This document shows positions 7,212-10,014 of a stretch of 10,014 bases of DNA, in pieces. Under the pieces are notes generated by a model. The model was not told where the DNA came from. It saw only the letters and a list, made by a program, of their open reading frames with translations, and searched no databases. A program made the position numbers and the translations under genes. How positions within the stretch are numbered: the first letter of the stretch is position 1; the number at the start of each line of letters is the position of its first letter. The DNA comes from an uncultured Oscillospiraceae bacterium (GTDB taxonomy: Bacteria; Bacillota; Clostridia; Oscillospirales; Oscillospiraceae). The stretch is from positions 1 through 10,014 of the forward strand of contig CAKTKB010000050.1 of assembly GCA_934569195.1 (NCBI GenBank), read 5' to 3'.

Positions 7212-8666
7212 TCAGCGATGACGCCAGGTGCTGCCGGAGAACAAAACCAAAATAGGGAAGATTTCCAGGCGGCCGGCAAGCATATCTCCGATCAGAACCA
7301 GCTTGGAAAAGTCGCTGAAGGCGGCGTAATTCCGGGTCGGTCCGGCCAACTCCAGTCCGGGGCCGATGTTGTTAAAGCAGGAGAGGACCGCAGAGAAGCC
7401 CGTTTCCATGGGAAAGCCGTCCAGTGAGATCAGCAGATAGCTGGCAATGATAATCACCACATAAGCGGCCAGGTAGGCGTTGGTATTGTCCAGCACCTTT
7501 TCGCTGATGATCTGATCTCCAACCCGAATCACCTGCACCTTGCGGGGGTGGAGAACCTGCCGGATGTTCCGGCGGAGAATTTTCAGCAGCAGCAGAACGC
7601 GGGCGCATTTTATACCGCCGCCGGTGGAGCCGGCGCAGGCACCTACCACCATCAGCGCCAGCAGGATTCCCTTGGAAAAGCTGGGCCACAGATCAAAATC
7701 GGTTGTGGCGAAGCCGGTTGTTGTAATGATGCTGGAGACCTGAAACGCCGCGTGGCGCACGGTCTCCGCCAGCGTGGCATAGAACCCCCGCAGATTCAGG
7801 ACAATTGCCGCAATACTGCCGAGTACGATGCCGAAATAGAGCCGCAGCTCCTCATCCTTAAAGACGCTGCGAATCTGCCCTGCAAGGAGCAGAAAGTAGC
7901 AGCTGAAGTTTACGCCGAAAAGAAGCATGAATACGGTACATACGTTCTGAATATAGGGAGAATAGCTGGCCATAGAGTCGTTTTTGATTCCGAAGCCGCC
8001 CGTACCGGCCGTACCGAAGGCGGTGCAGACGGCATCCAGCAGGGGCATTTTCCCAAGCAGCAGGAAGAGAATGTTGACAATGGTCAGGAAAATGTAAATC
8101 ATGTACAGGATCCCGGCGGTCTTCCGCATACGCGGGACAAGCTTTCCCACATTGGGGCCGGGGCTTTCCGCCCGGAGCAGATGCATGGTAAAGCCGCTGC
8201 CGTCCTTATCCTGGGGTGTAAAGGCCAGAAGGAAAACCAGCACGCCCATGCCGCCCAGCCAGTGGCTGAAGCTGCGCCAGTAGAGCATTCCTTTCGACAA
8301 ACCCTCCACATTTTCCAGGATAGAAGCGCCGGTTGTAGTAAAGCCCGAGACGATCTCAAAAAAAGCGTCTATATACCGGGGAATTTCCCGGGAAAGGAAG
8401 AAGGGCATACAGCCAAGCAGGCTCAAAACGATCCAACTGATCCCCACGCACACCAGGCCCTCTCTTGCCTGGAAGGCGTTGGGCGCGCCCCGGCAAACCA
8501 AAAACAGAACCAGGACAGCCGCCGCAAGCATGAGCAGCGTATAAAGGAAGCCGAGCGACGCCTGCCGCTCCCCGCAGTACAGGCTGATGGCCAGCGCAGG
8601 CAGCATAAACAGGGCTTCGATTGCCAGAATCTGCGCGGTAAAGCGCCCGATCATCTTGTAGTTCAT
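7212..8666 (-). CDS. trkH: Trk-type potassium uptake system, membrane pore subunit TrkH
   Basis: TrkH forms the ion-conducting pore of a K+ uptake system in the cytoplasmic membrane and is gated by the cytoplasmic TrkA ring. The 484-residue protein is highly hydrophobic, with many membrane segments. Four pore-loop repeats, the hallmark of the Trk/Ktr/HKT superfamily, are visible: FTTTGAS (109-115), GTAGTGGFG (218-226), TTTGFATTD (315-323) and FNNIGPGLE (431-439). The glycine- and serine-rich loop GACAGSTGGGIKC (342-354) corresponds to the intramembrane gating loop. The C-terminus LEIFPILVLFSGSTW is also typical. Length matches the family. The start at ATG 8666 has AGGAGG about 5 bases upstream, sitting next to the trkA stop, so the genes are 12 bases apart and co-transcribed. 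I cannot tell from sequence alone whether the ion specificity is strictly K+ or includes Na+. Confidence 0.96.
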   Translation of the reverse strand: MNYKMIGRFTAQILAIEALFMLPALAISLYCGERQASLGFLYTLLMLAAAVLVLFLVCRGAPNAFQAREGLVCVGISWIVLSLLGCMPFFLSREIPRYIDAFFEIVSGFTTTGASILENVEGLSKGMLYWRSFSHWLGGMGVLVFLLAFTPQDKDGSGFTMHLLRAESPGPNVGKLVPRMRKTAGILYMIYIFLTIVNILFLLLGKMPLLDAVCTAFGTAGTGGFGIKNDSMASYSPYIQNVCTVFMLLFGVNFSCYFLLLAGQIRSVFKDEELRLYFGIVLGSIAAIVLNLRGFYATLAETVRHAAFQVSSIITTTGFATTDFDLWPSFSKGILLALMVVGACAGSTGGGIKCARVLLLLKILRRNIRQVLHPRKVQVIRVGDQIISEKVLDNTNAYLAAYVVIIIASYLLISLDGFPMETGFSAVLSCFNNIGPGLELAGPTRNYAAFSDFSKLVLIGDMLAGRLEIFPILVLFSGSTWRHR

Positions 8667-8678
8667 GGCAGCCTCCTA

Positions 8679-10014
8679 TCAAGCGAAGATGTCATTTAAC
8701 TGCCGCAGAACACATCGGCCGCTGGAAACGACAACCAGCGTGTCTCCCATATGAAACACGGAGTCACCGCCGGGAATCTGCGTCTCCGCTCCGTGGGTGA
8801 TGCTGGCAATCAGAACATTGCCCCGCAGCTTGATCTGCTTGAGGGGTATGCCGCAATTTCTGGTAGATTCATCCACCAGAAACTCGACCGCCTCGATTTG
8901 CCCGTCAGCAATCGTATGGACGGATACGGCGGCGCCGGTCTGATTCTGCATCGCCCGCACGTAGCGGATGATGGTGTTGCAGCAAAGCTCCTTGGGACAG
9001 ACAATGCTGCCCAGTGCCAGCGTGTCGATCAACGCATGATTTCCCACACGGCTCATTTTTGTAATAACCTGGGGTACGCCCCGGTTCATGCCATAAAGAG
9101 AGATGATCATATTCAATTCGTCCAGGCCCGTCAGAGTTACCAGCGCGTCGCAGTCCGCCAGGCCCTCGCTTTCCAGCAGCCCCTGATCGCTGCTGTCGCC
9201 CTCTACAACGCAGGTATTCTTCAAAAGCCCTGCCAGCTCCCGGCACCGTCCGGGATTCTGTTCGATGAGCTGGACGGAAATTCCGTCCTTTTCCAGGAGA
9301 CTGGCCAGGTAGTAGCTCACACGACCGCCGCCGCACAGGATGACCCGGCGGACCCGGCGCGTCAAAATTCCAAGATTTTTCAGCAGGATCGTCAACTCGT
9401 GGGTAGGCGCCGTCACGAAAATCCGGTCGCCCTCCCGCAGGACGAAATCACCGTTGGGCGCGATGGCAGTTCCGCTGCGAAGGACCGCGCAGACAAGAAT
9501 CCGGCATTTGACAATGGCTCCGATGGAATTCAGCGCCGCATTGCACAGCTTGCTTCCTCCATCAATGCGCAGTTCCACGATTTCTGCCCGGCCCTTGGCA
9601 AAGGTGTCACGCTTGAGGAAGCCGGGATATTTCAGCAGACGTTCGATCTCCAAGGCTGCCTGGCGCTCAGGGTTCACCGTAAGGGAAAGCCCGAACGTGT
9701 CCCGCATTTCATAAATCTGATCCGTATACTCCGGATTTCGGATTCTGGCGATGGTATGTAGCTTGGGGTTCATGCCGTGGGCAGTGGTGCAGCACAGCAG
9801 ATTCACCTCATCGGCGCTGGTAGCTGCGATAAGCAAATCGGCATCCCGGATTCCGGCCTGCAGCAGCGTAGCCATAGAGGCGCAGTTGCCATGAATGCCC
9901 ATGACGTCATAACGCTCCATGCTGGCCTCCAGAATCTGCTGATTGGAGTCGATCAGGGTGATATCATATCCCTCTGCGGACAGCTGACGGGCCAGGGTTG
10001 AGCCGACCTTACCG
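8679..10014 (-). CDS. trkA: Trk potassium uptake regulatory subunit TrkA (5' end cut by window edge)
   Basis: TrkA is the cytoplasmic nucleotide-binding subunit that opens or closes TrkH. The frame stays open from the window edge; 444 residues are visible, and probably fewer than ten N-terminal residues are missing. An ATG at 9920 is internal: the 31 residues before it carry the first Rossmann motif (GKVGSTLAR) and an acidic residue in LIDSN. The layout is the full duplicated RCK form. A Rossmann domain occupies about 1-125 and a TrkA_C domain about 135-215. A second Rossmann domain starts near 222 (CGGGRVSYYLA, then LIEQN), with a second TrkA_C domain at about 350-440. The acidic residues after the second strand fit NAD(H) binding. 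In the second glycine motif the third glycine position is serine (GGGRVS). Lies 12 bases before trkH and shares its transcript; any promoter is outside the window. Confidence 0.95.
   Translation of the reverse strand, partial: GKVGSTLARQLSAEGYDITLIDSNQQILEASMERYDVMGIHGNCASMATLLQAGIRDADLLIAATSADEVNLLCCTTAHGMNPKLHTIARIRNPEYTDQIYEMRDTFGLSLTVNPERQAALEIERLLKYPGFLKRDTFAKGRAEIVELRIDGGSKLCNAALNSIGAIVKCRILVCAVLRSGTAIAPNGDFVLREGDRIFVTAPTHELTILLKNLGILTRRVRRVILCGGGRVSYYLASLLEKDGISVQLIEQNPGRCRELAGLLKNTCVVEGDSSDQGLLESEGLADCDALVTLTGLDELNMIISLYGMNRGVPQVITKMSRVGNHALIDTLALGSIVCPKELCCNTIIRYVRAMQNQTGAAVSVHTIADGQIEAVEFLVDESTRNCGIPLKQIKLRGNVLIASITHGAETQIPGGDSVFHMGDTLVVVSSGRCVLRQLNDIFA

Noticed and set aside
7548..8699. 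A 383-codon plus-strand open frame opposite trkH, and a similar one opposite trkA (8751-9761)
   Set aside because: Both are codon-register mirrors of trkH and trkA. The first gives a Gln/Ala/Lys-rich hydrophilic sequence with no family pattern.
1..10014. Mobile elements, CRISPR array, tRNA or rRNA genes, prophage or defence genes
   Set aside because: Coding density is near complete with well-known core genes; the only gap over 100 bases is 7050-7211, and no repeats, spacers, transposase motifs or RNA gene sequences were seen.

Overview
The window looks like part of a chromosome from an anaerobic, moderately GC-rich Gram-positive bacterium of class Clostridia. An Oscillospiraceae/Ruminococcaceae-like source is my best guess. 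The reasons are the PyrK plus PyrD pair (the NAD-linked class 1B dihydroorotate dehydrogenase typical of Firmicutes), strong AGGAGG-type ribosome binding sites, TTG and GTG starts, and gene content. Species cannot be decided from this stretch alone. All seven genes lie on the minus strand, so the window reads biologically from right to left.

Right part (10014 to 7212): trkA (cut at its 5' end by the window edge) and trkH, 12 bases apart. They encode the cytoplasmic NAD-binding gating subunit and the membrane pore subunit of a Trk-type potassium uptake system.

Middle (7211 to 7050): the only real intergenic gap, 162 bases. It holds two hairpins next to T-runs, one oriented for each strand, and then a near-consensus promoter with an extended -10. 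That promoter should give a leader of only about 30 bases before the TTG start of pyrC.

Left part (7049 to 1): a tightly packed pyrimidine operon, pyrC-carA-carB-pyrK-pyrD, with pyrD cut at its 3' end by the window edge. Neighbouring genes overlap by 16, 8 and 7 bases, or are separated by 7 bases (carB-pyrK). CarA and CarB make carbamoyl phosphate. PyrC closes carbamoyl aspartate to dihydroorotate. PyrD and PyrK oxidise that to orotate and pass electrons to NAD+. Aspartate carbamoyltransferase (pyrB) and the last two steps (pyrE, pyrF) are not in the window.

I see no mobile element, CRISPR array, RNA gene, toxin-antitoxin module or unfamiliar gene system. This is ordinary core-metabolism DNA. 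The points worth a second look are the layout of the 162-base gap, the lack of a PyrR-type attenuator in such a short leader, the shortened N-terminus of PyrC, and the systematic avoidance of TTA/CTA/TCA codons, which creates long false reading frames on the plus strand.
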